From contig JAAYIG010000150.1 of NCBI GenBank assembly GCA_012523595.1, positions 1 to 32,437 of the forward strand: a stretch of 32,437 nt of DNA, read 5' to 3'. Source of the stretch: Fibrobacter sp. (lineage in GTDB: Bacteria; Fibrobacterota; Chitinivibrionia; Chitinivibrionales; Chitinispirillaceae). The notes beneath the pieces were generated by a model. It searched no databases. It was given only the letters and a program-made list of their open reading frames with translations, and was not told where the DNA came from. Positions 17,198 through 26,409 of the stretch are shown piece after piece (position 1 is the first letter of the stretch; each line of letters opens with the position of its first letter). Both the position numbers and the translations under genes were made by a program.

Positions 17198-19078
17198 TCA
17201 TCCGCTCAACGCATCCTGCACCGCCTCCGCCAACTGCGCGGAGACAAAGGGCTTCTGCAAAATCCCGATAACCCCTTCGTTTAGAATCTGCTGACGATCT
17301 TCGTCCATCCTGTAGCCTGTTGCAATAAGCGCCTTGATATCGTCCTTTATTTCCTTAAGACGGCGGAAGCACTCTCTGCCGTCTATACCCGGCATCATAA
17401 TATCAAGGATCACTAAATCGATATCCGAGGGGTCGCGTTTTAAAATCTCTATGGCATCATTGCCGTTATTGCATACAGTTACCTTGTATCCCAGCCATGA
17501 AAGCATCTCCTGCACTGCGTCAAGAAGAAATACTTCGTCATCCACAACAAGAATGTGCCCTTTACCATGCACGAATGCCCGGGGAGAATCCTTGTCACTG
17601 GATCGGGCCTTCCGATTGACTGGGAAATACAATGTAAAGGTGGTTCCGACACCTGGCTGGCTCTCGACATCTATGTAACCGTTATGACTTTTTACAGTCC
17701 CGTAAGCGCTTGCAAGCCCAAGCCCCGTTCCCTTGCCCACATCCTTGGTGGTATAGAAAGGCTCAAAGAGGTGGGAGAGAACTTTTTTATCCATTCCGGT
17801 TCCTGTATCTTTTACAGAAACAGCAACATAGTACCCTGGTGCGACAACATAGGCGTGTGATTTTGAAAAACTCTTGTCAAGGTCAACATTTTCTGTCTTG
17901 ATAACTATCTGCCCGCCATCAGGCATCGCATCCCTCGAATTGAGAGCCAGATTCATCACTGCGCTCTGAAACTGCGCCGAGTCGCCCATTATCACGTAGT
18001 CAGAAGCATTAAGTTCGCAGGATATTTTAATATTCTTGTCAATGGTGTGCTTAAGCAGCTCAATAACATCCCCAAGCACATTGTGAATATTAAACGATGA
18101 CATCTGGAGTTTGCCTTTTCTGGCAAAAGTCAGAAGTTTGCTTGTGAGATCTGATGCCTTGGTGGAGGCCGAAAGAATCATCTGGGCATATTTATCTAAC
18201 TTGGGATCCCTTCCATATCTGTGACGGATTATATCCGCGTAACCCGAGATAGCGCCCATTATATTGTTGAAGTCATGCGCTATGCCTCCTGCAAGCTGTC
18301 CCACCGCTTCCATTTTGTAAATGGCACGGAACTGCTCCTCCAGCTTCATTTTCTCTGCTTCTGATTTCTTTCTCTCTGTAATATCCCTTGCTATGCAGAT
18401 TACAGCCCCGCTTCCGTTATTTGATGCATTTACAAGTGAAAAATGGGCTTCAGCAGGAAAACTCTTTCCATCCCTTCCTTTCATCTGGCACTCTACCTTG
18501 ATCCGCTCCTTCTGTTTTATCTCTGTTAATATGGACTCCACCTTCTGACGGCTCTCGGAGGAAACCAGGTCCAGGATACTGATCTCTGTACCCGGTTCTG
18601 TGTAATCCCCGAACATCCTGTTTGAAGAACTCTGATTCCCCAACAGCACTGTCCCGCCGAGATCACAAAGCATTATGGCGTCAGGAGAGGTCTCCACCAG
18701 GCTTCTGTACCGCTCCTCACTCTCTCTCAAAGCACTCTCTGCTTTTTTACGCTCCGAAATCTCCTCCAGTAACTCCTCTCTCTGCTTGAAAAAACGGAGT
18801 GCCAGTGATGCCAATTGCCCGAAACCGTTGCCTTTGGCAGCCAGTCTTTTTATCTGAGAAAGATCTCCTGTGTCAAGAGCTTTCTGAATCTGCTGCAGGG
18901 GTCGGTTGACGAAAAAATGAAGGACTGGAAAAATGATAAAAAGCAGTACAACTATGCCTGTCAGAACCTGATAAAAATCGATTTTAAACTTCAGCGAAAT
19001 AAGGAAGAAGATCAGGAGAAGAACAGCGCAAATCAAAAGCAGACGGGAAAAGACACTAATATGTACCCTTGTATACAT
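17198..19078 (-). CDS. Hybrid sensor histidine kinase (PAS-HisKA-HATPase-REC)
   Basis: 626 aa. Two membrane helices lie at about 10-30 and 35-55 with almost no periplasmic loop, then a HAMP-like or linker stretch. A PAS domain runs from about 120 to 235 (ESEERYRSLVETSPDAIML to ICIARDITERK). The phospho-acceptor is His268 in LAGGIAHDFNNIMG. The ATPase has NSRDAMPDGG (N box), DTGTGM, and GKGTGLGLA. The C-terminal receiver (HILVVDDEVFLLDAV) has its phosphorylated Asp at 559 in LVILDIMMPG, and the KPF lysine. The ATG has GAAGGAG 5 nt upstream. The fused receiver lacks an output domain, so a separate partner is likely, and no response regulator is adjacent. Confidence 0.93.
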   Translation of the reverse strand: MYTRVHISVFSRLLLICAVLLLIFFLISLKFKIDFYQVLTGIVVLLFIIFPVLHFFVNRPLQQIQKALDTGDLSQIKRLAAKGNGFGQLASLALRFFKQREELLEEISERKKAESALRESEERYRSLVETSPDAIMLCDLGGTVLLGNQSSSNRMFGDYTEPGTEISILDLVSSESRQKVESILTEIKQKERIKVECQMKGRDGKSFPAEAHFSLVNASNNGSGAVICIARDITERKKSEAEKMKLEEQFRAIYKMEAVGQLAGGIAHDFNNIMGAISGYADIIRHRYGRDPKLDKYAQMILSASTKASDLTSKLLTFARKGKLQMSSFNIHNVLGDVIELLKHTIDKNIKISCELNASDYVIMGDSAQFQSAVMNLALNSRDAMPDGGQIVIKTENVDLDKSFSKSHAYVVAPGYYVAVSVKDTGTGMDKKVLSHLFEPFYTTKDVGKGTGLGLASAYGTVKSHNGYIDVESQPGVGTTFTLYFPVNRKARSSDKDSPRAFVHGKGHILVVDDEVFLLDAVQEMLSWLGYKVTVCNNGNDAIEILKRDPSDIDLVILDIMMPGIDGRECFRRLKEIKDDIKALIATGYRMDEDRQQILNEGVIGILQKPFVSAQLAEAVQDALSG

Positions 19079-19148
19079 CAGGCTCCTTCTTTACAACTAT
19101 ACACACATTCTACTATATACGGGAGATTGTTTCAAGTAGGTATCCGCG

Positions 19149-19202
19149 GAACCGGGGGCGGTATCGGAAGGGCATCTATACCGGTTCCGGTTCCGGGACC
19201 GG
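19149..19202. repeat. GC-rich hexamer-like repeat (CCGGTT / GGTATC units)
   Basis: The 140-bp gap between the kinase and the Bat operon holds GAACCGGGGGCGGTATCGG and then CCGGTT-CCGGTT-CCGGGA-CCGG at 19181-19202. A related GGCATC-GGTATC-GGTATC run occurs at 27450-27466. Confidence 0.55.
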
Positions 19203-19218
19203 ATCAGCATCCTGAAGC

Positions 19219-21792
19219 TTAGATCCGACCCAGATCCTTATTCTCTACCCAGCCGCTGACACCATTTGGAAGGCTGACCAGTGACCATCCGCCCTCGGTC
19301 TTTCTGATACGGAATTTTGTGCCTTCATGCACAGTAAAGAGTATCTTATTTCCGTCGGGCTGATTCCTGGCATCGGATGATGGAGCAAGGAGAATGGCAT
19401 AGGAGATCTTCTCAAGATCGTAAATTTTATAACCCACAGACAGCCCCGTTGTTCCAAGGAAGATTGCAAGAAGTACCGAGAGATAGATAAGCCAGAGACG
19501 TGCATTGCCGGAAAGATAAAAAGCTGCTGATACAAGGATAGATATCACAAGTAATACCGAGAATGAAAGCCACAGTTGTGTCTTGAGAGGCATCCAGATA
19601 TGCATCTGCCATAGCACAGTTTCCAGGAAACCACGCTCAGGATCAGGTACCCTGTCAACGATATTTGAGTTTACAAAACGGATATTACTCATGATATCCT
19701 GGTCTCCTGGGGAGAGCCTGGCTGCTTTCTCATAATACAAACGTGCCATGCCGATTTTTTTCAGACGATAGCAGGTATTGCCAAGATTGTAATAAACAGT
19801 ACTGTTGTTTATTCCTGACTCCACTATCTTCTCATAATAGTACATCGCGCTGTCGAACTGCTGCCCATCATAAAACCTGTTGGCTTTCTCAAACCAATTA
19901 TCTACCGGAGCTGCATTCGTGTAAAATGCAAATCCGGTCAGCAGAAGTAAAACAACCCCTGTCATTGTAACCTTACTCTTTTCTTTAGTGTTTTTCAGCC
20001 CTGTGATGAACGCTTCAGTTTTTGAGATCAGTTCTTTTCTGGTTTTCTCATCAAGACTCTTTCCCCCGAACCTGTAGCTGTCAATGTTCTCTATAAAAGA
20101 GGCCATATCTGACACTATCTTTTCATCTGCACAGTACTTTAACAGTTCGATTTTCAATTCTTCCAGAGTCCTTCCTGTAGCAGGAAAACCGAATTTTTCA
20201 GATATAAATCTCTCGATTACTTCGGAAATCCTTCCCAGAAATTCCGATGGCGGCATCTTTTGAGCGGATCTTCTGACAGAGGAGAGATTTTTCCTCGCCA
20301 GGCTGACTGCCCTTCGCCTGATCTGCTGAGCCGCGTTCTTCTGCTTCCGGTCCGCCTGGTATCTATATAGAATTGATATCGCGAAAATGATCAGCGGCAA
20401 TGGCAGGAGAAGGAAGAAGAGAGGTTCACGGTATGGACGTTCCTCCTGGTTGGCTATTTTTGTCCCTGTTTTGATATACCGTATATCCCTGCCCACCTCG
20501 CGGATCTCCTCCTGAGTCAGATATCTGGTCTGTGGTTTACTTCTAGCTTTCCCTTTTGTCACATTTATATTGATCTGTCCTGATGAGGCGGTTTTGAATG
20601 TTCCTGTCTGTGGATCAAAATAGGGAAAAGTCACAGGAGGAATAACAAGTGTACCCTCCTGTCTTGGGATAAGCAGGTATTTGTAAAACTTTCTTGCGGA
20701 TATTCCATTTGCTCCGGTATCGGAATAAACCTGACGTTCAGGTTTGAACACTTCACAATCATCGAGTTTGGGGAGAATTACATCACCCATGTCAGCCGGC
20801 CTTGTCGAACCCCTTACCGTCACTTTCAATGTCAAAGCCTCACCTGCCGGGACTTCCTGATGATCCGTGACAGCTTCAATCGAGAATTTACCCACAGCAC
20901 CGGAAAAACCGGCCGGTGCAGGGGGCAGCGGCTTTACAGTAATAGAAAGGGAGTTGGAATGTGCATTTTTCGGGACAGCCTGTACACCACCACCGAAAAA
21001 GTTCATATCGAAAAAATCATCGAAGAAGGGATCTATTCTGCGGCGCTGAGAACGTCTGAGTTCCTGGTATTCAAATGGAACCGGGGGAATCTCAAATTTC
21101 CCGGCACTCACCGGAAAAACCGAGTACTTCAGAGAGTATGTATTGTAAATTTCCCCGTTGATCCGCTCCGAAGCTGTTGTGATCTGGGTCGAAAAAAGTC
21201 TGCTGAGAGAAAAATTCTTTCCGAAAGCTTCCTCGAGCTTCTCCAGTACAGGCATGAAACTGTTGCGTACCTCTGTGGGTGAATTTGCTTTCTGCACAAC
21301 TTTAAGTGTGAGCATCGCCTGTTCACCTACATAAAGAGTCTTTTTATTGAGCAGAAGGCTGACTTTTATAGCAGGATTTTGCACTGGCTCATCAGTCACT
21401 TTAAAAGAGATCGGATCTGTCTGGTAAACCGTGCCATTGATTTCGACTTTCAGCGAAGGGAAAACGAAAGATCCTGTCGATTTCGGCGTGATAACATAAT
21501 AGAACTGGGTATGGATCTCGTTTTTCTGAGTCGCCCTTCCGTTGATGATCTGAATCGAAGAGGATGTTGATTGACGGGAATCGGTTTTAAGCAGTGAAAA
21601 CCCCTCAACAGGGGAGACCTGGGGGACAGGTATTGCACCAATTTTTTTACTGCTGACCAGTGTAGCTGTTATCACGATCTGCTCTCCCATGGTGACGATG
21701 GTTCTCTCTGTAGTGGCTGAGAACCGCACCTGTGCTCCGGCGCTGAAAACCGGGAAAAGCAGCAGAACTGGTATAAGCATTTTTGTTTTCAT
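19219..21792 (-). CDS. BatD-BatE fusion protein (oxygen-tolerance / Bat system)
   Basis: 857 aa in one frame. Residues 1-20 are a signal peptide (MLIPVLLLFPVFSAGA). About 20-430 is the beta-rich periplasmic BatD region with repeated Ig-like blocks (FSATTERTIVTMGEQIVITATL, IKVSLLLNKKTLYVGEQAMLTLKV, FSIEAVTDHQEVPAGEALTLKVTV). A membrane helix lies at about 455-478, with a cytoplasmic helical tail to about 605. A second hydrophobic start follows at Met610 (MTGVVLLLLTGFAFYTNA). Then come TPRs (STVYYNLGNTCYRLKKIGMARLYYEKAARLSP), two more membrane helices and a C-terminal SH3-like domain (GTKFRIRKTEGGWSLVSLPNGVSGWVEN), which is the BatE layout. BatE is normally separate. An internal TAAGG before Met610 could still allow separate translation. 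Confidence 0.85.
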   Translation of the reverse strand: MKTKMLIPVLLLFPVFSAGAQVRFSATTERTIVTMGEQIVITATLVSSKKIGAIPVPQVSPVEGFSLLKTDSRQSTSSSIQIINGRATQKNEIHTQFYYVITPKSTGSFVFPSLKVEINGTVYQTDPISFKVTDEPVQNPAIKVSLLLNKKTLYVGEQAMLTLKVVQKANSPTEVRNSFMPVLEKLEEAFGKNFSLSRLFSTQITTASERINGEIYNTYSLKYSVFPVSAGKFEIPPVPFEYQELRRSQRRRIDPFFDDFFDMNFFGGGVQAVPKNAHSNSLSITVKPLPPAPAGFSGAVGKFSIEAVTDHQEVPAGEALTLKVTVRGSTRPADMGDVILPKLDDCEVFKPERQVYSDTGANGISARKFYKYLLIPRQEGTLVIPPVTFPYFDPQTGTFKTASSGQININVTKGKARSKPQTRYLTQEEIREVGRDIRYIKTGTKIANQEERPYREPLFFLLLPLPLIIFAISILYRYQADRKQKNAAQQIRRRAVSLARKNLSSVRRSAQKMPPSEFLGRISEVIERFISEKFGFPATGRTLEELKIELLKYCADEKIVSDMASFIENIDSYRFGGKSLDEKTRKELISKTEAFITGLKNTKEKSKVTMTGVVLLLLTGFAFYTNAAPVDNWFEKANRFYDGQQFDSAMYYYEKIVESGINNSTVYYNLGNTCYRLKKIGMARLYYEKAARLSPGDQDIMSNIRFVNSNIVDRVPDPERGFLETVLWQMHIWMPLKTQLWLSFSVLLVISILVSAAFYLSGNARLWLIYLSVLLAIFLGTTGLSVGYKIYDLEKISYAILLAPSSDARNQPDGNKILFTVHEGTKFRIRKTEGGWSLVSLPNGVSGWVENKDLGRI

Positions 21793-22553
21793 TTAAAATG
21801 CTCCTGTGTCCATGAACGGATTGTCCGGCACAACAGCTTGACATCAGGAACCCGTGAGAAATTGTGGTCTGATCCATTTACGACATGGTAATCGGCAGGG
21901 ATTCCGGATCTTTCAGCACACTTTACATATCTTCCGGACTCCTCAACTGATATCGATTCATCTTTGTCACCCTGGAAAAGCAGGATCCGTCCTTTGAAAT
22001 CAGCACAGAGCGCTTCCACCGGATCGATGCCTTTGAGGCTGTCCAGAAATCCGATACTCATCTCGTGTGGGCCGTTTTCATAGTAACCATCTGAATTCGG
22101 GCCTGATTGAAGAAGGTTTTTTCTGCGGTGAATAAGACCTGTGGGATCGCCTACAGGGGAGAGAAGTACTATCCCCGATGCATCGAGAGGTCCTGCGCAG
22201 AATGCGGCTATCATCCCACCGAAACTGTGTCCCAGAAGAATCAGTTTTGAGGGCTTGTGTGTTTCCTTTAAAAAGGCTGCTACACCTCGAAGATCGGATT
22301 TCATCGTTTCCACGTTCATGTCCGCAAATAATCCATCACTCTCACCTGAACCGGTGAAATCGAATCTCATGGAGTTGACACCGGCACTTTCCAGTTCCCT
22401 GGCAATCTTCACAAACAGGTAACCCGGACCCATTCTCTGTCCTGTAAAACCATGACAGAACACAAACCACACCCCGTTTTGCGGTCCGGCCAGATGCAGG
22501 GAACCTCTGATTGTCTTTCCGCATACAGGCAATTCAAAATATTGAAACGACAT
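21789..22553 (-). CDS. Alpha/beta hydrolase (serine hydrolase)
   Basis: 254 aa single-domain alpha/beta hydrolase. The oxyanion segment FCHGFTGQRMGP precedes RFDFTGSGESDG. The nucleophile is Ser110 in GHSFGG, the acid Asp198 (FQGDKDESI) and the base His230 (GSDHNFS), so the triad is complete. No signal peptide is present, so it is probably cytoplasmic. Substrate cannot be assigned; the architecture resembles BAAT/dienelactone-type esterases and acyl hydrolases. It starts 7 nt after batC and its stop overlaps the BatD-BatE start by 4 nt (ATGA), so it is translationally locked into the Bat operon between batC and batD. Confidence 0.88.
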   Translation of the reverse strand: MSFQYFELPVCGKTIRGSLHLAGPQNGVWFVFCHGFTGQRMGPGYLFVKIARELESAGVNSMRFDFTGSGESDGLFADMNVETMKSDLRGVAAFLKETHKPSKLILLGHSFGGMIAAFCAGPLDASGIVLLSPVGDPTGLIHRRKNLLQSGPNSDGYYENGPHEMSIGFLDSLKGIDPVEALCADFKGRILLFQGDKDESISVEESGRYVKCAERSGIPADYHVVNGSDHNFSRVPDVKLLCRTIRSWTQEHFK

Positions 22554-22559
22554 AATTCC

Positions 22560-23441
22560 TTACCAGTCCTTTTCGGGTCTTGGTGCCTTTGCACCCTTTT
22601 TCTTCAATGGTTTGTTCAGCGAGTCCGCATCATCGGCGTAAAGTTCTATTATCCTTTCCGCCTCCTCTTTCTTCATATCCTTGCTGTCATCTTCCTGCTG
22701 CTGAGCGTTGGCCTGCTGCTCTTTCTGTTCCTGTTGCTTCTTGTTTTCATCACTCTGGTTCTGCTGTTCTTTATTCTCCTGCTGCTGGTCCTCCTTTTTA
22801 TCCTGCTCTTCTTTATTCTGCTGGTTCTGATCTCCCTGGTCTTTCTTATCCTGATTATTCTGATTTTCCTGTTTGTTCTGCTTATCTTTATCCTGCTTGT
22901 CCTGCTTGTTCTGGTTATTATTCTGGTTATTCTGCTTTTCCTGATTTTCTTTTACCTTCATATGCGCAAGCTGGAGATTCCACTTTGCGTCTTTGTCATC
23001 TGGACGAAGGTCCAGTGATTGAATATAGTTCTGCAGAGCCTCCTTATACTTTTCAAGTGCACCCTGATCCCCGCTCTGCTCCATCTGCTGGGCTTGCCGG
23101 AAGAGAATATTTCCGAGATTATAAAATGCGTCCGCACGCTTCTTTTTGTCCTCTTCGGAGAGAGCACCGGTGTATGCCTCTCCGGCTTTGTCGAACTCTC
23201 CCAGTCTGTAAAGGGCGGACCCTTTGTTCATCTTCAAACTGTTGTCGGAAGGGGAGAGCAGAAGTGCGTCATCGTAGAGCTTTAACGCTTCCTCATACCT
23301 TTTTTCATTGTAAATACGATTCGCCTTCTTGTTCTTTGAATAGACTTCGTCTGCCTCTGACACTGCTGCAGAGATAATAATCACCAATAATGGAAGGAGA
23401 ATCGTTCTGTTAAATATGTTACAGATTTTCATATCACTCAA
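22560..23441 (-). CDS. batC: BatC-like TPR protein with Lys/Gln/Asn-rich tail
   Basis: 293 aa. A signal peptide or N-terminal anchor (RTILLPLLVIIISAAVSEA) is followed by TPR units (ANRIYNEKRYEEALKLYDDALLLSPSD, DAFYNLGNILFRQAQQ, YKEALQNYIQSLDLRPDD) as in BatC. Residues about 165-265 are almost only Lys, Gln, Asn, Glu and Asp. The end (EAERIIELYADDADSLNKPLKKK) is conserved-looking. The frame begins with TTG at 23441, where AAAGG is well spaced. An ATG at 23432 (MKIC...) is the alternative, with a distant Shine-Dalgarno. It overlaps the batB stop by 8 nt. The antisense of the tail makes a spurious Leu/Ile-rich frame. Confidence 0.85.
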   Translation of the reverse strand: MSDMKICNIFNRTILLPLLVIIISAAVSEADEVYSKNKKANRIYNEKRYEEALKLYDDALLLSPSDNSLKMNKGSALYRLGEFDKAGEAYTGALSEEDKKKRADAFYNLGNILFRQAQQMEQSGDQGALEKYKEALQNYIQSLDLRPDDKDAKWNLQLAHMKVKENQEKQNNQNNNQNKQDKQDKDKQNKQENQNNQDKKDQGDQNQQNKEEQDKKEDQQQENKEQQNQSDENKKQQEQKEQQANAQQQEDDSKDMKKEEAERIIELYADDADSLNKPLKKKGAKAPRPEKDW

Positions 23442-24456
23442 AACGGCCTTTCCACTCGTGTTTTTTCACACTTCGTTCAGATATGAAAAATTCCACCATC
23501 AGCATTATCAGCGCTATCAGTAAAAATATCTGGTATCGCTCTTCGAAAGTAGCAAGATTGGCAGTTCCGAAATCTTTTTTTTCCATCCCGGAAATTTCCT
23601 TCATTATTTCCGACAGGGAGAGGTCTGTCCCGGCATGGAAATACTTTCCTTTCCCTTCTACCGCGATCTTCTCCAGTATAACCGGATCCAACCTTGTCAT
23701 CACAAGACTTCCGGACGCGTCTTTTTTGTAAATGACATTGCCTGAACCCCTGCTTACCGGCACCGGCACTCCGCTCTCTGAACCAACTCCTACGGTATAG
23801 ATCACCACTCCCTCTTCTGCGGCGGCTTTTGCCGTCTCCACAGCTTTCCCCTCGTGATCCTCACCATCGGAAATGAGAATCATCACTTTGTGCTTGCGTG
23901 CTTTGGAGCGGAAAGCCTCGGATGCCTGCTTTATGGCATCCCCGAGAGCTGTTCCCTGAATCTCTACCCATCCGGTAGATACCGCACTGAGAAACATCTT
24001 TGCAGCACCATAGTCAAGGGTAAGGGGACACTGAACATAACTCTCACCCGCAAATACAATTATTCCGATCCTGTCACCTTTAAGTATATCGATCAGTTTT
24101 GCTATCTCATGCTTTGCACGGTCGATTCTGTTGGGCGCGATATCCTCTGCAAGCATACTCTGTGAGATATCCAGGGCAACCATGATATCGATCCCTTTAC
24201 GCTCTACCATCTCCATCTTGGCTCCGAAACGGGGCCGGGTCAGCGCAATGGTCATGAAAAGGAAATACGCGCAGAAAAACAGGCATTTAACAACCTGCCT
24301 GGTGATGCTCGATGAGGGTGTTAATTTACCGATAAGATCGAGTGAGGCGAAACGGCGAAGTGCAGCACGCTTGCGCTGAAACGCCCAGATAAAAAATCCG
24401 GCGAACAGTGGCAGAAGAAAAAGAAGCAGAAAAAACTCAGGATTACCGAATCTCAT
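23434..24456 (-). CDS. batB: BatB, VWA-domain membrane protein
   Basis: 340 aa. Two N-terminal membrane helices (about 7-25 and 57-73), a von Willebrand A domain from about 88 to 280, and a C-terminal helix (FLLIALIMLMVEFFI). The metal-ion adhesion site DISQS has Asp96, Ser98 and Ser100 intact, with the distal Asp in ISDGEDHEG. The TALGDAI segment supplies the conserved Thr. In the Bat family BatA and BatB form a membrane complex with the VWA domain facing the periplasm. A GGGAG lies 4 nt before the ATG. It is second of the paired VWA genes, 10 nt after batA. Confidence 0.92.
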   Translation of the reverse strand: MRFGNPEFFLLLFLLPLFAGFFIWAFQRKRAALRRFASLDLIGKLTPSSSITRQVVKCLFFCAYFLFMTIALTRPRFGAKMEMVERKGIDIMVALDISQSMLAEDIAPNRIDRAKHEIAKLIDILKGDRIGIIVFAGESYVQCPLTLDYGAAKMFLSAVSTGWVEIQGTALGDAIKQASEAFRSKARKHKVMILISDGEDHEGKAVETAKAAAEEGVVIYTVGVGSESGVPVPVSRGSGNVIYKKDASGSLVMTRLDPVILEKIAVEGKGKYFHAGTDLSLSEIMKEISGMEKKDFGTANLATFEERYQIFLLIALIMLMVEFFISERSVKKHEWKGRFE

Positions 24457-24466
24457 CTCACTCCCG

Positions 24467-25471
24467 TTAAGGTATGCGTCTGAAACGGGTATGCTGAAGT
24501 ATCAACTCCAGCATCAGTAGAATAAAACCCGCCCACAGCCACATGTAAAAACGTTCATTATAGCTTGTGTAAATTGTTGTCTTTATCTCTGTTTTCTCGA
24601 GCTTGTCTATCTGATCGTATATTTCCTTGAGTTTTTCGGGGTTTTTTGCCCGGAAAAACTTTCCGTTGGTCAGTTGTGCTATCTCCTGAAGTGTTTTTTC
24701 GTCAAGATCCGATTCCATTTTCTGAATCTGACGGACGGTCTCTCCGGTAAAAGGATTCTTCATCTCTACCGGTATGGGCACCAGTCCCTCTCTGCCCACT
24801 CCTATTGTGTAAATCTTGATACCTAGTTCTCCGGCCGCCTTTGCTGCTGTTATCGGTGGCACTTCTCCGGCATTGTTGGCTCCGTCGGTTAAAAGTATCA
24901 TTACCTTGCTTTTAGCTCCTGAGTCCTTGAGCCGGTTGGCGGCTGTGACTATAGCTGTCCCGATGGCGGTCTGGGAACTGAAATCAGTAAATGTAACTTC
25001 ACTGACAAACCGGGAAAGGATATTGTAATCAAGAGTCAGAGGACACTTTGTAAAACTGCGGGCACCGAAAACCACCAGGCCTATGCGGTCATGCTGTCTC
25101 TTGCTTATAAAATCGACAATGGTCTGCTTTGCGACTTCGAGACGGTTGTCTGGCTGGAAATCCAGAGCCTTCATGGAGGTTGAGATATCGAGTACAAGCA
25201 TGATATCAACTCCCTCAGTGGTTACCTCCTCATCTGTGCGCCCCTCCTGAGGACGGGCGAGGGCAATGATAAGAAGGCCTGTTCCAAGCAATCTGAGAAC
25301 CAGAAGAATGTGGCGGCTCCGTACAAAAAAAGAGGGAGGTACCTGCTTGACCACTGATAGATCGGAAAAACGCACTGCAGGCCTGAATTTACGCTCTCTC
25401 CTTATATAAACCCAGATTATGGGAATCCAGAGCAGGAAAAGGAACAGAAATTCAGGATCTCTGAGTCTCAT
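24467..25471 (-). CDS. batA: BatA, VWA-domain membrane protein
   Basis: 334 aa with the same plan as its neighbour: membrane helices at about 6-22 and 54-72, a VWA domain from about 88 to 300, and a C-terminal helix (MWLWAGFILLMLELIL). The metal site DISTS (Asp95, Ser97, Ser99) is intact. TAIGTAI and LLTDGANNAG complete it. GLVVFGARSFTKCPLTLDY is the usual Bat/YfbK-type strand. The start overlaps the upstream gene by 4 nt (ATGA). batA and batB are clearly an old tandem duplication (CPLTLDY and the metal site are shared). BatA is assigned by position as the first of the pair. Confidence 0.92.
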   Translation of the reverse strand: MRLRDPEFLFLFLLWIPIIWVYIRRERKFRPAVRFSDLSVVKQVPPSFFVRSRHILLVLRLLGTGLLIIALARPQEGRTDEEVTTEGVDIMLVLDISTSMKALDFQPDNRLEVAKQTIVDFISKRQHDRIGLVVFGARSFTKCPLTLDYNILSRFVSEVTFTDFSSQTAIGTAIVTAANRLKDSGAKSKVMILLTDGANNAGEVPPITAAKAAGELGIKIYTIGVGREGLVPIPVEMKNPFTGETVRQIQKMESDLDEKTLQEIAQLTNGKFFRAKNPEKLKEIYDQIDKLEKTEIKTTIYTSYNERFYMWLWAGFILLMLELILQHTRFRRIP

Positions 25472-26409
25472 TTGCCCTGACCTCCCACTCCTGCCTCGAC
25501 CTTTTCCCCAAGAGGCTTCGTTGCCTCTAAAAACTCTCTCACCTCTGTGCCGAACCTTTCCAGAACAGCATCGTCGGGAATTTGACGGGCGAACTTGACC
25601 GGATCAGAAGCAGGGAAAAACCACTCAACCGATCTCCTGAGCTTGACTTCAAGGCCCGAAATCCCAACCCAGGCATTCATCTCCTCTGTTGTGAAATCTG
25701 AGGCATTGATCTCATACCGTCTCCCGATATATCGCTTGAAAATCTCGGAAAGCTCAAAAGTGTACTCCCTGATAAGACCTTTCTGAAGGTACTGCTTTGC
25801 CTCCAGCGCTCTCAATGCCTCAATAGCCTCTTCATAGGGCGGTTTGGGCGGGGGAGCAGTCTGCTCTTTGCGCAGCCGTTTCAATAAGAGCTTTGTCAGG
25901 TACACTCCTGCTGCAATGGCCACAGCGCCTGAAAGAAGCCATATCCACCAGAGCGGGGCTTTGCCGGCGCTTTGCTGAGGCTTTATGTCTTTCAGTTCAA
26001 GAATGCTGTCGTTAGTATTGAGTACAGAAATCACTTTCAGAGGGATACTGGTGGAAAACAGTGTGTCGATGCGGTTTTCCTGCTCATGGATGAATGGGAG
26101 GGAGGGGAGAGTGCAGCTCTCAGGTGTATAGGTGGTGATCACATATTCAAATGTCACACTGTCCGATTTCTCGCGCTCGGTACGGTGCATATTCCAATCT
26201 TTGATAATGATGTTACCGAAGCTGTTTTCATGCGCCGGAGGAGTAAGTGTGGTACCTTTAGGTATTATTGCGGAAACTTTAAAGAGGATCTTGTCTCCCA
26301 CAGTCAATTCTCTGCTGCTTACCGTGGTATAAAGAACAGATGAACTGGCTGAAAATGCAATCGAGATGACTAAAATGGCAATCCTGCTTATGGAATTTTT
26401 CCAGGTCAC
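25468..26409 (-). CDS. BatD-like/DUF4381-type membrane protein of the Bat operon
   Basis: 313 aa. A signal peptide (about 8-24, IAILVISIAFSASSS) is followed by a beta-rich extracytoplasmic domain (SSRELTVGDKILFKVSAIIP, then DSVTFEYVITTYTPESCTLP) that looks like a single BatD-type Ig block. A membrane helix lies at about 152-175 (WWIWLLSGAVAIAAGVYL). The cytoplasmic tail has PPYEEAIEALRALEAKQYLQ and YTFELSEIFKRYIGRRYEINASDFTTEEM, typical of DUF4381/BatD tails. In Bat clusters such a gene usually sits between DUF58 and batA; here DUF58 is missing. It overlaps the upstream DUF445 gene and batA by 4 nt each. Confidence 0.8.
   Translation of the reverse strand: MTWKNSISRIAILVISIAFSASSSVLYTTVSSRELTVGDKILFKVSAIIPKGTTLTPPAHENSFGNIIIKDWNMHRTEREKSDSVTFEYVITTYTPESCTLPSLPFIHEQENRIDTLFSTSIPLKVISVLNTNDSILELKDIKPQQSAGKAPLWWIWLLSGAVAIAAGVYLTKLLLKRLRKEQTAPPPKPPYEEAIEALRALEAKQYLQKGLIREYTFELSEIFKRYIGRRYEINASDFTTEEMNAWVGISGLEVKLRRSVEWFFPASDPVKFARQIPDDAVLERFGTEVREFLEATKPLGEKVEAGVGGQGK

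Noticed and set aside
22452-23018. Rightward 188-aa frame very rich in Leu, Ile, Val and Phe
   Set aside because: It is the antisense of the Lys/Gln/Asn-rich tail of BatC; AAC/CAG/AAG codons reverse to hydrophobic ones. The sense gene fits the operon.
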